This document shows positions 42,726 through 52,043 of a stretch of 64,000 bases of DNA, in pieces (position 1 is the stretch's first letter; each line of letters starts with the position of its first letter). The translations under genes and the position numbers were made by a program. Origin of the DNA: Devosia sp. LC5 (GTDB taxonomy: Bacteria; Pseudomonadota; Alphaproteobacteria; Rhizobiales; Devosiaceae); contig NZ_JNNO01000047.1 of assembly GCF_000735585.1 (NCBI RefSeq), forward strand, positions 89,261 to 153,260. The letters run 5' to 3'. The notes under the pieces were generated by a model. The model saw only the letters and a list, made by a program, of their open reading frames with translations. It did not search any database and had not been told where the DNA came from.

Positions 42726-43481
42726 ATGCCGCACCATCCGTTTAAGATCGAAATCTGCGTCGAGGGTATTGATGGTCTGGTTGCCGCCCAACAAGCCGGC
42801 GCCGACCGGGTCGAACTGTGCGCGAGCCTGCTCGAAGGCGGGCTGACGCCCAGCCTGGGCGTGGTGCGGGAGGCCCTGCTGGTGGCCACGATTCCTTTTC
42901 ACGTCATCATCCGGCCACGTGGCGGCGACTTCCTTTATTCCGAACTGGAATTCGCCAGCATGATCGGGGACATCAAGGCCATGCGCGATCTGGGCGTGGT
43001 GGGCGTGGTCATCGGTTGCCTCACCGCTGATGGCGAGATCGACGAAGCGCGCACCAGGGCGCTGGTCGATGCGGCGCGCCCGATGAAGGTCACCTGCCAT
43101 CGGGCGTTCGACATGACGCGCGACTATCGCGCCGCCATTGAGGCGCTGGTGCGCGCCGGGGTCGACCGTGTGCTGACCAGCGGGCAGCGCGATACGGCCG
43201 TCGAGGGCATCGATATCCTCAAGGACACCACCGCCATCGCTGACGGGCGCATCGTGGTCATGGCCTGCGGGGCGCTGGATCAAGGCAATATCGCCCAGGT
43301 GCGGCGCGCCACGGGCGTTGATGAAATGCATTTTGCGGCGCTCAAGACACTCAAGAGCGGCATGGAATTCCGCAATCCTCATGTCGGCATGGGTGGCACG
43401 GCGATCGAGCGCGAATATGAGATCACCGTAACCGACGAGGACGCGGTGCGCGCCACCATCGCTGCGGTCAGGGCGGCCTGA
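42726..43481 (+). CDS. cutC: CutC family copper homeostasis protein
   Basis: 251 aa from ATG 42726 with AGGAGACC upstream. TIM barrel with family words 'EICVEGIDGLVAAQQAGADR', 'ELCASLLEGGLTPS', 'IIRPRGGDFLYSELE', 'KVTCHRAFDMTRDYRAAI' and 'RVLTSGQRDTAVEG'. Implicated in copper tolerance, but the biochemical role is not settled. Followed after 13 bases by the ferric reductase gene. Confidence 0.92.
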   Translation: MPHHPFKIEICVEGIDGLVAAQQAGADRVELCASLLEGGLTPSLGVVREALLVATIPFHVIIRPRGGDFLYSELEFASMIGDIKAMRDLGVVGVVIGCLTADGEIDEARTRALVDAARPMKVTCHRAFDMTRDYRAAIEALVRAGVDRVLTSGQRDTAVEGIDILKDTTAIADGRIVVMACGALDQGNIAQVRRATGVDEMHFAALKTLKSGMEFRNPHVGMGGTAIEREYEITVTDEDAVRATIAAVRAA

Positions 43482-43494
43482 CGCTGTCGCCACC

Positions 43495-44283
43495 GTGGCA
43501 ACCCGCAATTATCTCTTTGCCGCCGACGATGCTTCGAGCCGGACCACCCAACTCATTGCCACGGCCGCCCGCGTCACCGGCTTCATGAAGGGTGCGCCGG
43601 GCGGGCATCGCCCCGGCTGGTACCTGCCGGGCGCCGATAATGGCGCGGTGCTGGGCCAGCTCCACCGGCATCTAGCTGAAACATATCCCAAGGCCGGGCC
43701 GGCCTTTTGGGCGGTGCGGCTGTGGACCAATTTCCTGTGGCAGCCGGCTTATCTGGCCGTTATTGCGGCCCATATCCACGCCAGCATGCCCGATCTCGGA
43801 CAGCTGTCGCAGCGTGTCCATGGCATTTATGCCGATGGCTACCGCCTGCCGGCCGGCCCGCAGCAATCGGGCACGCCAGAGCAATTGATCGCCATTGGTG
43901 CGGCATCGCTACGCCCGTTCTGCGCCGGCCTTTTGGAGGAGATCAATGCCCTGGTGAAACTCAAGCCGCTGCCCGCGCGGCGGCTGCTGGCCGATCGCAT
44001 GCTCTCGATCATCGCCCGGCTACCGCAATGGCAGCCCGGCGTCACTGCAGCAATGGCGGAGGATTACGCCCAGCTTTGGCTGGCCGCCTTGGGACTGACT
44101 GGCCAGGGCAGGCTAGACCGGATCGAAGTGGGTAGCGGCCGGGAAGTGGTCATCGTGACGCGCAAGGGCTGCTGCCTCGATTACCTGATCGAGCCCAAGG
44201 CCTATTGCGCTTCCTGCCCCAAGCAGGGCGAAGCGACCCGCATCGCGCGCCAGACGGCTAATGCGGTCGCTGAACTGGATTAG
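43495..44283 (+). CDS. FhuF-like siderophore ferric-iron reductase
   Basis: 262 aa from GTG 43495. C-terminal [2Fe-2S] motif is visible: 'RKGCCLDYLIEPKAYCASC' (CC-x10+-C-x2-C), as in FhuF-type reductases that release iron from imported siderophores in the cytoplasm. N-terminal half is helical with 'WYLPGADNGAVLGQLHRHLA'. Ends 3 bases into the convergent SH3 gene region. A possible target of RirA, though no operator was identified. Confidence 0.85.
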   Translation: MATRNYLFAADDASSRTTQLIATAARVTGFMKGAPGGHRPGWYLPGADNGAVLGQLHRHLAETYPKAGPAFWAVRLWTNFLWQPAYLAVIAAHIHASMPDLGQLSQRVHGIYADGYRLPAGPQQSGTPEQLIAIGAASLRPFCAGLLEEINALVKLKPLPARRLLADRMLSIIARLPQWQPGVTAAMAEDYAQLWLAALGLTGQGRLDRIEVGSGREVVIVTRKGCCLDYLIEPKAYCASCPKQGEATRIARQTANAVAELD

Positions 44284-44867
44284 TCGAAGACTTCGTCGGG
44301 ATAGACGCCCCAGATTTCTTCCTGGCGCAGATAGCCCGAATAGGAGCGATGTTCATTGCCCGGCTGGGCCGCGCTGACCTCGCACCACTCCCCGTCGCAT
44401 TCCTTGATCTGCACCCGCAGGCCCGGCCCGAGCCGGGCACGCACGCCGGCATTGCCGGATTTGTCGCTGCGCAGGGCAATCTCGCCATTGGCCATGAGTG
44501 GCGTGACATAGCCCGCGCGGGTGCCGGAAAGCAGGTTCTGGTGGACCCAGCCTTCGTCGCCATCGATATCGCGAATCTTCCGCCAGGTATCGAATTCCTG
44601 GACAATCTCGATGGGAATGCCGGACTTGAGATAGGTCCAGGAGACTTCATATTTGGTGCCCGGCCCGACACGCACATTGATAGGGGTGGAGCGCGTCGTG
44701 GCGAAGCGGGGCAGAGGCAGCCCGCTCGGGTTGTCCGCCTGGGCCCAGGCAGGCGTAGTGCATATCATCGCCAGCAGCGCCAGGCACACCATGACAATGC
44801 GGAGGACGGGGCTTGGGGAGGATTGGATATGGCGGACGCGCAGGGCGCCAGTGGTCTCGTCAAACAT
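44280..44867 (-). CDS. Exported SH3-domain protein
   Basis: 195 aa from ATG 44867; a start at 44792 (MVCLALLAM) is an alternative and gives a cleaner signal peptide (ending TTPAWAQA). The mature part has two bacterial SH3 repeats: 'TPINVRVGPGTKYEVSWTYL' through 'GDEGWVHQNLLSG', and 'IALRSDKSGNAGVRARLGPG' through 'GYLRQEEIWGVYP'. Such proteins (SH3_4 type) occur in the rhizobial periplasm, presumably near peptidoglycan. Divergent from the hydroxyacid dehydrogenase. Confidence 0.85.
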   Translation of the reverse strand: MFDETTGALRVRHIQSSPSPVLRIVMVCLALLAMICTTPAWAQADNPSGLPLPRFATTRSTPINVRVGPGTKYEVSWTYLKSGIPIEIVQEFDTWRKIRDIDGDEGWVHQNLLSGTRAGYVTPLMANGEIALRSDKSGNAGVRARLGPGLRVQIKECDGEWCEVSAAQPGNEHRSYSGYLRQEEIWGVYPDEVFD

Positions 44868-44972
44868 GACTTTGCAGAAGGTCTGGATTTGCCCTATCAC
44901 TACGCGATGATCCTTAATGGTCGCTGAAGGCGTGGTTTTCCACAAGCCTAGTCAGCCGCACTCCGGAACTTG

Positions 44973-45998
44973 ATGACCAGCTCCAAACCCAAGATTCTCG
45001 TCACCAGGCGCCTGCCCGAAACCATCGAGGCGCGCATGGCGACTTTGTTCGAAACCGATGTCAACGAAGCCGACGTTGCGCTCACCGCCGATGACATTGT
45101 CGAGGGCCTGGCGGGCAAGGACGTGCTCGTCAGCTCCATCACGGACCGCATCGATGCCGACCTGGTCACCCGCCTGCCCGAATCGGTCCGGCTGATCGCC
45201 CAATTCGGCAATGGCGTGGACAATATCGATGTCGAAGCGGCGCTGGCGGCCGGGCTGACCGTCACCAATACGCCAAGCGTGCTTACAGAAGACACCGCCG
45301 ACATGGCCATGGTGCTGATGCTGGCGCTGCCGCGCCGGCTGGTCGAGGGCACCCAGATGCTGGTGCGCGACGGGGTCTGGGCCGGCTGGTCGCCCACCTC
45401 CATGCTGGGCCACCGCCTGCGCGGCAAGGCATTGGGCATTGTCGGCATGGGCCGCATCGGCACCGCCGTCGCCCAGCGCGCCAAGGCCTTTGGCCTCAAT
45501 ATCCATTACTTCTCCCGCAACCGGCGCCCTCCGGCCATCGAGACGCCGCTCGAAGCCACCTATTGGGATGATCTGGACGCCATGCTGGCGGCGGTCGATA
45601 TCGTCTCGCTGCACACCCCCCACACCCGCGAGACCTTTCACATTCTCTCGGCCGAACGGCTGGCGGCGATGAAGCCGGGTAGTTTCGTGGTCAATGTCTC
45701 GCGGCCCGAACTGATCGATGAAGCAGCTTTGGTGAGCCAGATCGAAAATGGCCATCTGAGCGGCGCCGCACTGGATGTATTCGAGAACAAGCACGGCATC
45801 GATCCGCGCCTGCTGGCGCTGGCCGAAGACAACAAGGTGGTGCTGACCGCCCATATGGCCTCGGCCACCCTCGAAGCGCGGATCGAAATGGGCGAGACCG
45901 TCATCGTCAATATCCGCACCTTCATGGATGGACACCAGCCGCCCCACCGCCTGTTGCCCGAAGGACCACGCGGCGCCGGGCGCAGTCAGAGCGCCTGA
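44973..45998 (+). CDS. D-2-hydroxyacid dehydrogenase (glycerate/hydroxypyruvate reductase type)
   Basis: 341 aa from ATG 44973. NAD-binding loop 'GIVGMGRIGTAVAQRAKAFGL' (GxGxxG), catalytic Arg after 'HILSAERLAAMKPGSFVVN' in 'VSRPELIDE', Glu in the 'ALDVFENKHG' region and His in 'VVLTAHMASATLEAR'. Consistent with the GyaR/GRHPR group that acts on glyoxylate or hydroxypyruvate. Physiological substrate not certain. Confidence 0.9.
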   Translation: MTSSKPKILVTRRLPETIEARMATLFETDVNEADVALTADDIVEGLAGKDVLVSSITDRIDADLVTRLPESVRLIAQFGNGVDNIDVEAALAAGLTVTNTPSVLTEDTADMAMVLMLALPRRLVEGTQMLVRDGVWAGWSPTSMLGHRLRGKALGIVGMGRIGTAVAQRAKAFGLNIHYFSRNRRPPAIETPLEATYWDDLDAMLAAVDIVSLHTPHTRETFHILSAERLAAMKPGSFVVNVSRPELIDEAALVSQIENGHLSGAALDVFENKHGIDPRLLALAEDNKVVLTAHMASATLEARIEMGETVIVNIRTFMDGHQPPHRLLPEGPRGAGRSQSA

Positions 45999-46168
45999 TC
46001 GCCGCCCGAGTGTTGCGCCAACACAGCACCACGCCGCCCTTCGCCGTTAGCAATTGCCTTGCCTCTTGCTCTCGCACCCGCTTGCCCCCTAATCGTTGGG
46101 AGATGGCGCGCCCCGCGGGGACAGGCGCGGCCAGTGCGCGCGATAGAATCCGGGTGAGGAGTGCCCTC

Positions 46169-46834
46169 TTGTCTTTTACCAAACCACTCTTGCTGGTTGC
46201 CGCCGCATTGCTGCTGGTTTTTCCGGCCTGGGCCCAGGATGCGGATGAGCCGGCGCTGAGCGCGGCCGATGGCAAGCTGGTGCTCGACGTGCCCGAACAG
46301 CGGCTCGCCATGCCCCTGCCCGATTGGCTCAATGCCGGCGATGTGGGCGCGGGCGATATCAAGCCATTGGTCGATTTGAGCTATACGGTCGAGAACGGCC
46401 AGGTCCGGCTCGATATCCGCCCCAAGGGCGAAACCGAAGCGGATTGGACCATGGCTTATGGCGCCCATCTGCAGCAACAGACCAGCGGCACGCTGGTCGG
46501 TTTCCGGCGCAGCGTCATGGCCGGCTATGGCCAGTCCTGCCAGCCCAATGCCATGGCATTCTTCCAGTTCGGCCAGGATGATGGCGACAATCTGGCCCCG
46601 CTGGGCTTTGCCTGCGGTGCGTTTTTCGATGGCCTGAGCGGGCTGGCCGGGCGCGGGGAGATCGCCGTGATGAGCTTCCGCAAAAGCGCCAAGGGCGTTG
46701 CCGTCTTCTACCAGACCTGGCGCGGCCCGGCCTTTGATCCAGCCCAGCCGTCAAGCTGGCCGGTCGCCACCAATGTGGTGGAGGAGCGTTCGCGCCAGCT
46801 ACAGGCCGAAGTCAGCCTGACACTGGCGGATTGA
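46169..46834 (+). CDS. Exported hypothetical protein
   Basis: 221 aa from TTG 46169: GAGGAG stands 7 bases before it and it starts directly with a signal peptide (MSFTKPLLLVAAALLLVFPAWA). GTG at 46154 is an alternative; the upstream ATG at 46010 is unlikely. Mature protein is beta-rich with two Cys ('GQSCQPNAM', 'GFACGAFF') that may form a disulfide. No family recognised with confidence. Lies between a dehydrogenase and rbfA on the same strand. Confidence 0.75.
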   Translation: MSFTKPLLLVAAALLLVFPAWAQDADEPALSAADGKLVLDVPEQRLAMPLPDWLNAGDVGAGDIKPLVDLSYTVENGQVRLDIRPKGETEADWTMAYGAHLQQQTSGTLVGFRRSVMAGYGQSCQPNAMAFFQFGQDDGDNLAPLGFACGAFFDGLSGLAGRGEIAVMSFRKSAKGVAVFYQTWRGPAFDPAQPSSWPVATNVVEERSRQLQAEVSLTLAD

Positions 46835-46865
46835 CGGGCGCGCAACGAGGGCCTAATGCCTCGCC

Positions 46866-47276
46866 ATGAGCAAAGATAACAAGCCAATCGGCCCCAGCCA
46901 GCGCATGCTGCGCGTCGGCGAACTCGTCCGCCACGCGCTGGCGGCGATTTTCGCCCGCGGCGATGTCGAGGACGACGCGTTGCGCGGCTCGGTCATCACC
47001 GTGCCCGAAGTGCGCATGACCCCCGACCTCAAGATCGCCAACGCCTATATCATGCCGCTGGGCGGCATGCATGCCGAGGAAATCGTCGCGGCGCTCAATC
47101 GCCATCGCAAGTTTATCCGTGGCCGGGTCGCGCCGCAGATCAACATGAAGTTTGCGCCCGAGATGCGCTTCTACGTCGACGATACGTTCGAGGAAGCCGG
47201 CCGCATCGATTCCCTGCTTCGCTCCGACCGCGTGCAGCGCGATCTGGATGGCGATGAGGACGAGAGCCAAGATTGA
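46866..47276 (+). CDS. rbfA: Ribosome-binding factor A
   Basis: 136 aa. KH-like 30S maturation factor: 'GPSQRMLRVGELVRHALAAI', 'ITVPEVRMTPDLKIANAYIMPLGG', 'RKFIRGRVAPQINMKFAPEM', 'FYVDDTFEEAGRI'. Overlaps truB by the TTGA junction. In most alphaproteobacteria rbfA follows nusA-infB; here the upstream neighbour is unrelated. Confidence 0.97.
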   Translation: MSKDNKPIGPSQRMLRVGELVRHALAAIFARGDVEDDALRGSVITVPEVRMTPDLKIANAYIMPLGGMHAEEIVAALNRHRKFIRGRVAPQINMKFAPEMRFYVDDTFEEAGRIDSLLRSDRVQRDLDGDEDESQD

Positions 47277-48175
47277 GTGCCCCCAAGCGCATCAAGCGCG
47301 CGATTTCCGGCTGGGTCGTCCTCAACAAGCCCTATGACATGACGTCAACGCAAGCCGTGGGCAAGGTGCGCTGGTTGTTCAGCGCCACGAAGGCCGGCCA
47401 TGCCGGCACGCTCGACCCGCTGGCCACCGGCATATTGCCGATCGCTTTGGGCGAGGCCACCAAGGCCGTGCCCCAGGTGCAGGACGGCACCAAGATCTAT
47501 CGCTTCGCCATCCAATGGGGCAGCGCCACCACCACGGACGATGCCGAGGGCAGCGTGGTCGCGACTTCTGATGTGAGGCCTGGCGAAGCGGCTTTGCTGG
47601 CGGTCCTGCCGCGTTTTACCGGCACGATCCTGCAGCGTCCGCCGATCTTTTCGGCCCTCAAGATCGACGGCGAACGCGCCTATGATCTGGCCCGCGCCGG
47701 GGAAGCGGTGGAACTGGCGCCGCGCGAAATCGATGTCGATGACATAGTCCTCGTGTCTCACGGCACCGAGCATTCCGTGCTCGAAGTCACCTGCGGCAAG
47801 GGCACCTATGTGCGCTCGCTGGCGCGCGATATTGCCGAGGCGCTGGGCACACGCGGCCATGTTTCCATGCTGCATCGTGCGGCCGTTGGGCCGTTCAACG
47901 ACGCCGATGCGGTGACCATCGAGCAGTTGGAGGCGCTGGACATCAGCGAGCGCGACGCGCTGCTGAAAAGCATTTCGGCTGGCTTTACCGGCCTGCCGGA
48001 AATCCGGCTCGATGCGCAACAGGCCAATGCCGTGCGGCATGGCAATGCGGTGCTGCTGACGGGGGCCGGCTCGCCCGTGTCGCTGGATGAGTGTTGGGTG
48101 AGCTTTAAGGGCGAAGTGCTCGCCACCGGTTGGGTCGAGTTCGGCCAGTTCAAGTGCCGGAGAGTGTTTAACTAA
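47273..48175 (+). CDS. truB: tRNA pseudouridine-55 synthase
   Basis: 300 aa. Starts TTG 47273, overlapping the rbfA stop. Catalytic Asp in 'GHAGTLDPLATGILPIALGEA', 'GWVVLNKPYDMTSTQAVGKVR' at the N-terminus, and 'PPIFSALKIDGERAYDLAR' in the RNA-binding region. The PUA-like C-terminus (about 235-300) is present. Modifies U55 in tRNA T-loops. Ends at the bidirectional terminator 48179. Confidence 0.97.
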   Translation: MSAPKRIKRAISGWVVLNKPYDMTSTQAVGKVRWLFSATKAGHAGTLDPLATGILPIALGEATKAVPQVQDGTKIYRFAIQWGSATTTDDAEGSVVATSDVRPGEAALLAVLPRFTGTILQRPPIFSALKIDGERAYDLARAGEAVELAPREIDVDDIVLVSHGTEHSVLEVTCGKGTYVRSLARDIAEALGTRGHVSMLHRAAVGPFNDADAVTIEQLEALDISERDALLKSISAGFTGLPEIRLDAQQANAVRHGNAVLLTGAGSPVSLDECWVSFKGEVLATGWVEFGQFKCRRVFN

Positions 48176-48178
48176 CAA

Positions 48179-48204
48179 GAAGGCGGGGATCGCTCCCCGC
48201 CTTC
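48179..48204. terminator. Bidirectional terminator between truB and the pyrimidine operon
   Basis: GAAGGCGGGG (48179-48188) / CCCCGCCTTC (48195-48204), a 10-bp perfect stem, 4 bases after the truB stop and 20 bases from the stop of the converging substrate-binding gene. No long T-tract on either side. Confidence 0.7.
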
Positions 48205-48223
48205 CGTTCATTCCAACCAAGCC

Positions 48224-49219
48224 TTACAGCCCGTCCGTCACCGCATGGGTGAACGCGCCTTCGGGGGCCTTGGTGATGGCCGGATTGTCCGGTGACACGG
48301 CCGAGAGCAGAGTATCGACGGTCTGCTGGTAATCGGCCTCGTCGAGCACGCCGGTCGAGCCCTCGGTCAGCTTGTTGATTTCGCTGACCTGATAGATCTG
48401 GTCTTCCAGGGTCATGGCGCCGGTCTGATCATTATCGACCACGATCTGGGCGGCTTCTTCCGGATTGGCGCGGGCATAATCCCAGCCCTTCATCGAGGCG
48501 CGGACGAACTTGGTCATCTTCTCGACAAAGGCCGGATCGGCCAGCTTGTCTTCGAGCACATAAAGCCCGTCCTCGAGCATGCCTACGCCTTCATCGCGAT
48601 AGTTGAAGACGGTCAGCTCTTCGGGCGTGAGGCCGGCCTTCAGCACCTGGCCATATTCATTATAGGTCATGGTCGAGATGCAGGCGGCCTGCTTCTGGAT
48701 CAGCGGATCAACGTTGAAGGCTTGCTTCAGCACTTCGACGCCCTCGGCACCCCCTTCGGTGGAAAGGCCCAGCTTGGCCATCCAGGCATAGAAGGGATAT
48801 TCATTGCCGAAGAACCACACGCCCAGCGTCTTGCCGGGGAAGTCGGCAGTGGTTTCCACCCCTGCATCCTTGCGGCAGGTCAGCAACAGGCCCGATTGCT
48901 TGAACGGTTGGGCGATATTGACCAAAGCTACGCCGCGTTCGCGGGCCGCCAGGCCCGCCGCCATCCATGTGGTGATGACATCGGCGCCACCGCCGGCAAT
49001 CACCTGCTCGGGGGCAATGTCAGGCCCGCCCGGCTTGATTTCGACGGTGAGGCCCTCTTCCTCGTAGAAGCCCTTGGCCTGGGCGACGTAATAGCCGGCA
49101 AACTGTCCCTGGGTGACCCATTTAAGCTGGAGCGTCACGCTATCCTGCGCCTGGGCCCCGCCTGCTGCTGCGGCCAGCGCCATTGCACCTGCCATCGTGC
49201 CAATAAGAAGTTTCTTCAT
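48224..49219 (-). CDS. ABC transporter substrate-binding protein (NMT1/THI5-like)
   Basis: 331 aa. Signal peptide MKKLLIGTMAGAMALAAAAGGAQA. Mature part begins 'QDSVTLQLKWVTQGQFAGYYVAQAKGFYEEEGLTVEI', typical of the NMT1 fold that binds heterocyclic small molecules (HMP precursors, pyrimidines, taurine). Last gene of the pyrimidine degradation operon, so the ligand is inferred to be a pyrimidine base or a dihydro/hydantoin derivative. Confidence 0.9.
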   Translation of the reverse strand: MKKLLIGTMAGAMALAAAAGGAQAQDSVTLQLKWVTQGQFAGYYVAQAKGFYEEEGLTVEIKPGGPDIAPEQVIAGGGADVITTWMAAGLAARERGVALVNIAQPFKQSGLLLTCRKDAGVETTADFPGKTLGVWFFGNEYPFYAWMAKLGLSTEGGAEGVEVLKQAFNVDPLIQKQAACISTMTYNEYGQVLKAGLTPEELTVFNYRDEGVGMLEDGLYVLEDKLADPAFVEKMTKFVRASMKGWDYARANPEEAAQIVVDNDQTGAMTLEDQIYQVSEINKLTEGSTGVLDEADYQQTVDTLLSAVSPDNPAITKAPEGAFTHAVTDGL

Positions 49220-49248
49220 AGTCGACTTTCCCCTGAGTTTTGCCCCGC

Positions 49249-50340
49249 CTATGCACCGCGCACAGACGGATGCCAGAAGGTGACGCCCCGTTCCATCAGG
49301 CTAATCACCCCATAGAAGACCGATCCCGCGACAGCCGCCACCGCGATTTCGGCCCATACCATATCGACATTCATTCTGCCGACTTCGGTTGAGATCCGGA
49401 AACCCATTCCCACAATGGGCGTCCCGAAGAATTCCGCTACGATTGCGCCGATCAAGGCCAGAGTCGAGTTGATCTTGAGGGCGTTGAATATGAAGGGCCC
49501 CGCAGCGGGAAGACGCAGCTTCATAAGGGTTTGCCAATAGCCGGCGGCATAGGTGCGCATCAGATCACGCTCGATGGCTGAGGAGGCGTTGAGCCCCGCC
49601 ACACTATTCACCAGCATGGGGAAGAAGGTCATGATGACCACGACCGCGGCCTTGGATTGCCAGTCAAAGCCGAACCACATGACCATGATGGGCGCGACGC
49701 CGACAATGGGCAGCGCCGAGACGAAATTGCCCAGCGGCAGAAGCCCCGATTTGAGAAAGGGCGAGCGATCGATGAGGATGGCGACGATAAAGCCCAGCCC
49801 ACAACCCAGCGCGTAGCCGATCAGCACGGCCTTGAAGGTCTGCTGGAAATCGGCCAGCAGCGTCGGCACCGAATTGGTGATGCGCGCCCAGATCATCGAG
49901 GGCGGCGGCAGGATGACCTGAGGCACATTGCCGGCCCGCGTGATGACTTCCCAGGCGACGAGAATGGTGAGCCCGAAGACAACGGGAATGAACAGGCCCA
50001 GCCCGGCATTGTCGGCATAGCCCGGGGCGATGGCCTTGGAGAGCCGCTCGACGAACAGCCAGGCAAACAGCCAGGCGGCGATCAGCGCCATCCAGAAGAA
50101 TGCGGGTGCTGGAGTAAAGACGCCAATGCTGGTGAGCAGGGCGACTGCGCCGAGCGCGGCAAAGGCCCCATCGGCCCATAGTCCGATCGGTACGACAAAG
50201 CGGATCAGCGACAGTGTTCCGAACACAAGAAACGCCTTGAGCAGCAGGCCGGCTTCAAGTGGCGTGACCAGGCTGAGCGCCAAAGCTGCGGCACACAAGC
50301 CCCCCACCACGAGCGCCAGATAGAATTGCAGCTGGCTCAT
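49249..50340 (-). CDS. ABC transporter permease (pyrimidine operon), SsuC/NMT1 type
   Basis: 363 aa from ATG 50340, overlapping the stop of the first permease gene. Unusually long N-terminus with four extra hydrophobic segments (about 1-130) before the standard binding-protein-dependent permease domain ('ILPPPSMIWARITNS', 'LGCGLGFIVAILIDRSPFLK', EAA-like loop 'DLMRTYAAGYWQTLMKLRLP'). Partner of the permease at 50337. Confidence 0.9.
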   Translation of the reverse strand: MSQLQFYLALVVGGLCAAALALSLVTPLEAGLLLKAFLVFGTLSLIRFVVPIGLWADGAFAALGAVALLTSIGVFTPAPAFFWMALIAAWLFAWLFVERLSKAIAPGYADNAGLGLFIPVVFGLTILVAWEVITRAGNVPQVILPPPSMIWARITNSVPTLLADFQQTFKAVLIGYALGCGLGFIVAILIDRSPFLKSGLLPLGNFVSALPIVGVAPIMVMWFGFDWQSKAAVVVIMTFFPMLVNSVAGLNASSAIERDLMRTYAAGYWQTLMKLRLPAAGPFIFNALKINSTLALIGAIVAEFFGTPIVGMGFRISTEVGRMNVDMVWAEIAVAAVAGSVFYGVISLMERGVTFWHPSVRGA

Positions 50341-51233
50341 GCCGGACGCGCCCCCATGCCTTTGTTGACGAGCCGTTCGACCAGAGCTACGGCCAGCACC
50401 AGGACGGCGGCGAGGATGGAGGCGGCGACCAGCGCGGCCCAGATCTGCACTGTCTGGCTGTAATAAGAGCCGGCGAGGAGCCGCGCGCCCAGTCCCGCCA
50501 CGGCTCCGGTGGGCAATTCGCCTACGATAGCGCCGACAAGACTGGCCGCCACGCCCACTTTGAGCGAAGCAAAGAGGAAGGGCACGGACGCTGGCCAACG
50601 CAGCTTCCAGAAAGTCTGGCTGGGCGAGGCATTATAGGTATGCATCAGGTCGAGCTGGATTGCTTCGGGGCTACGCAGCCCTTTGACCATGCCGACAGCG
50701 ACCGGGAAAAAGCTGAGATAAGCCGAAATGATCGCCTTGCTGATCAGCCGCGCCGGATCGGTCGGAACGCCCAATGTACCGGTAAAGACATTGAAGCCGA
50801 TGACCACGATCAGCGGGGCCAGCGCCAGGATGGGGATGGTCTGGCTGGCCACGATCCAGGGCATCAGCGAGCGGTTCATCGCCTCATTGTGCACGATCAG
50901 CACGGCAAGCAAGATGCCCAGCACCGAGCCCATGGCAAAGCCGAGCGCGGTGGCCGAGAAGGTGACCCAGGCATGGAACAGCAGGCTACGCGGCTTGTTG
51001 GGCGCGACGAGCACGGTTGAATTCCACAGCTCGCCAAACACCTGATGCGCCGTGGGCAGCACGGGCTTGTCCTGGTTCCAGGTGTCGAACACGAACTGGG
51101 TGGCGGGCACATTGGTGATGTCGCCGCGGCGATAAACATCGTTCTGCCATTGGGCATTCATGCCGATCGCAGCGGCATACCAGACGGCCACGATGGCGAG
51201 CAGGACGATGAGAATGGGGAAGGTGCGGGTCAT
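50337..51233 (-). CDS. ABC transporter permease (pyrimidine operon)
   Basis: 298 aa from ATG 51233 (MTRTFPILIVLLAIV), 20 bases downstream of the ATPase stop; ATG 51269 inside that gene is less likely. Permease domain with EAA-type loop 'LDLMHTYNASPSQTFWKLRW' and 'PFLFASLKVGVAASLVGAIVG'. A periplasmic insert at about 20-85 follows the first helix. Forms the channel with the product of 49249-50340. Confidence 0.9.
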   Translation of the reverse strand: MTRTFPILIVLLAIVAVWYAAAIGMNAQWQNDVYRRGDITNVPATQFVFDTWNQDKPVLPTAHQVFGELWNSTVLVAPNKPRSLLFHAWVTFSATALGFAMGSVLGILLAVLIVHNEAMNRSLMPWIVASQTIPILALAPLIVVIGFNVFTGTLGVPTDPARLISKAIISAYLSFFPVAVGMVKGLRSPEAIQLDLMHTYNASPSQTFWKLRWPASVPFLFASLKVGVAASLVGAIVGELPTGAVAGLGARLLAGSYYSQTVQIWAALVAASILAAVLVLAVALVERLVNKGMGARPA

Positions 51234-51252
51234 GGCATTGCACACGGCCCCA

Positions 51253-52038
51253 TCACACCGTCTCCTCATAAGAATGCCCAGCCCGCAGTCCATCCCGAAC
51301 CCTTGCGGCGATCGCCAAAAATTCCGGTGTCTCGCGGATATCGAGCGGCCGCTCGCGGGGCAAAGTACTCTCGATCACATCGGTCACCCGGCCAGGGCGC
51401 GGTGACATCACCACGATCTTGGTCGAGAGATAGACCGCTTCGGGAATCGAGTGGGTGACGAAACAGATGGTCTTTTGCGTCCGCGCCCAGAGTTTGAGCA
51501 ATTCGGAATTGAGGTGATCGCGCACGATTTCGTCCAATGCGCCGAAGGGCTCGTCCATCAGCAATAGATCGGCGTCAAAGGCCAGCGCCCTGGCGATCGA
51601 GGCGCGTTGCTGCATGCCGCCCGAGAGCTGCCAGGGATATTTCTTCTCGAAGCCGGAGAGGTTCACCAGCTCCATGGTGCGCCGGATGCGCTCGGCCTGT
51701 TGGGCCTGACTATAACCCATGATCTCGAGCGGCAGCGCCACGTTCTGTTCGATGGTGCGCCAGGGATAAAGCGCGGGCGCCTGGAACACATAGCCATAGG
51801 CCCGGTCCTTGCGGGCATTTTCCGGCGTCTGCCCATTGATGGTCAGCGTGCCCGAGGTCGGCCGTTCGAGATCGGCAATGGTGCGCAAAAACGTGGTCTT
51901 GCCACAGCCCGAGGGGCCGATGAAGGAGACGAATTCGCCCTTGGAAATGGAGAGATTGACGTCGCTGAGCGCGACGACGTCCCCGTCATTGGTCTTGAAG
52001 GTGAGGCCGAGATTTTGGGCGGAGACGACGGTGGTCAA
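51253..52038 (-). CDS. ABC transporter ATP-binding protein (pyrimidine operon)
   Basis: 261 aa. Walker A 'GPSGCGKTT', Q-loop 'YVFQAPALYPWRTIEQNV', signature 'LSGGMQQRASIARAL', Walker B 'LLLMDEPFGALDE', H-loop 'FVTHSIPEA'. SsuB/TauB-like class, as expected for NMT1-type importers. A 157-base gap containing a palindromic repeat separates it from the dihydropyrimidinase gene. Confidence 0.93.
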   Translation of the reverse strand: MTTVVSAQNLGLTFKTNDGDVVALSDVNLSISKGEFVSFIGPSGCGKTTFLRTIADLERPTSGTLTINGQTPENARKDRAYGYVFQAPALYPWRTIEQNVALPLEIMGYSQAQQAERIRRTMELVNLSGFEKKYPWQLSGGMQQRASIARALAFDADLLLMDEPFGALDEIVRDHLNSELLKLWARTQKTICFVTHSIPEAVYLSTKIVVMSPRPGRVTDVIESTLPRERPLDIRETPEFLAIAARVRDGLRAGHSYEETV

Positions 52039-52043
52039 AGGAA

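Noticed and set aside
48909..48924. TTGACCA inside the substrate-binding protein gene
   Set aside because: Within a coding region, no similarity to the right half of the RutR-like boxes, so treated as chance.
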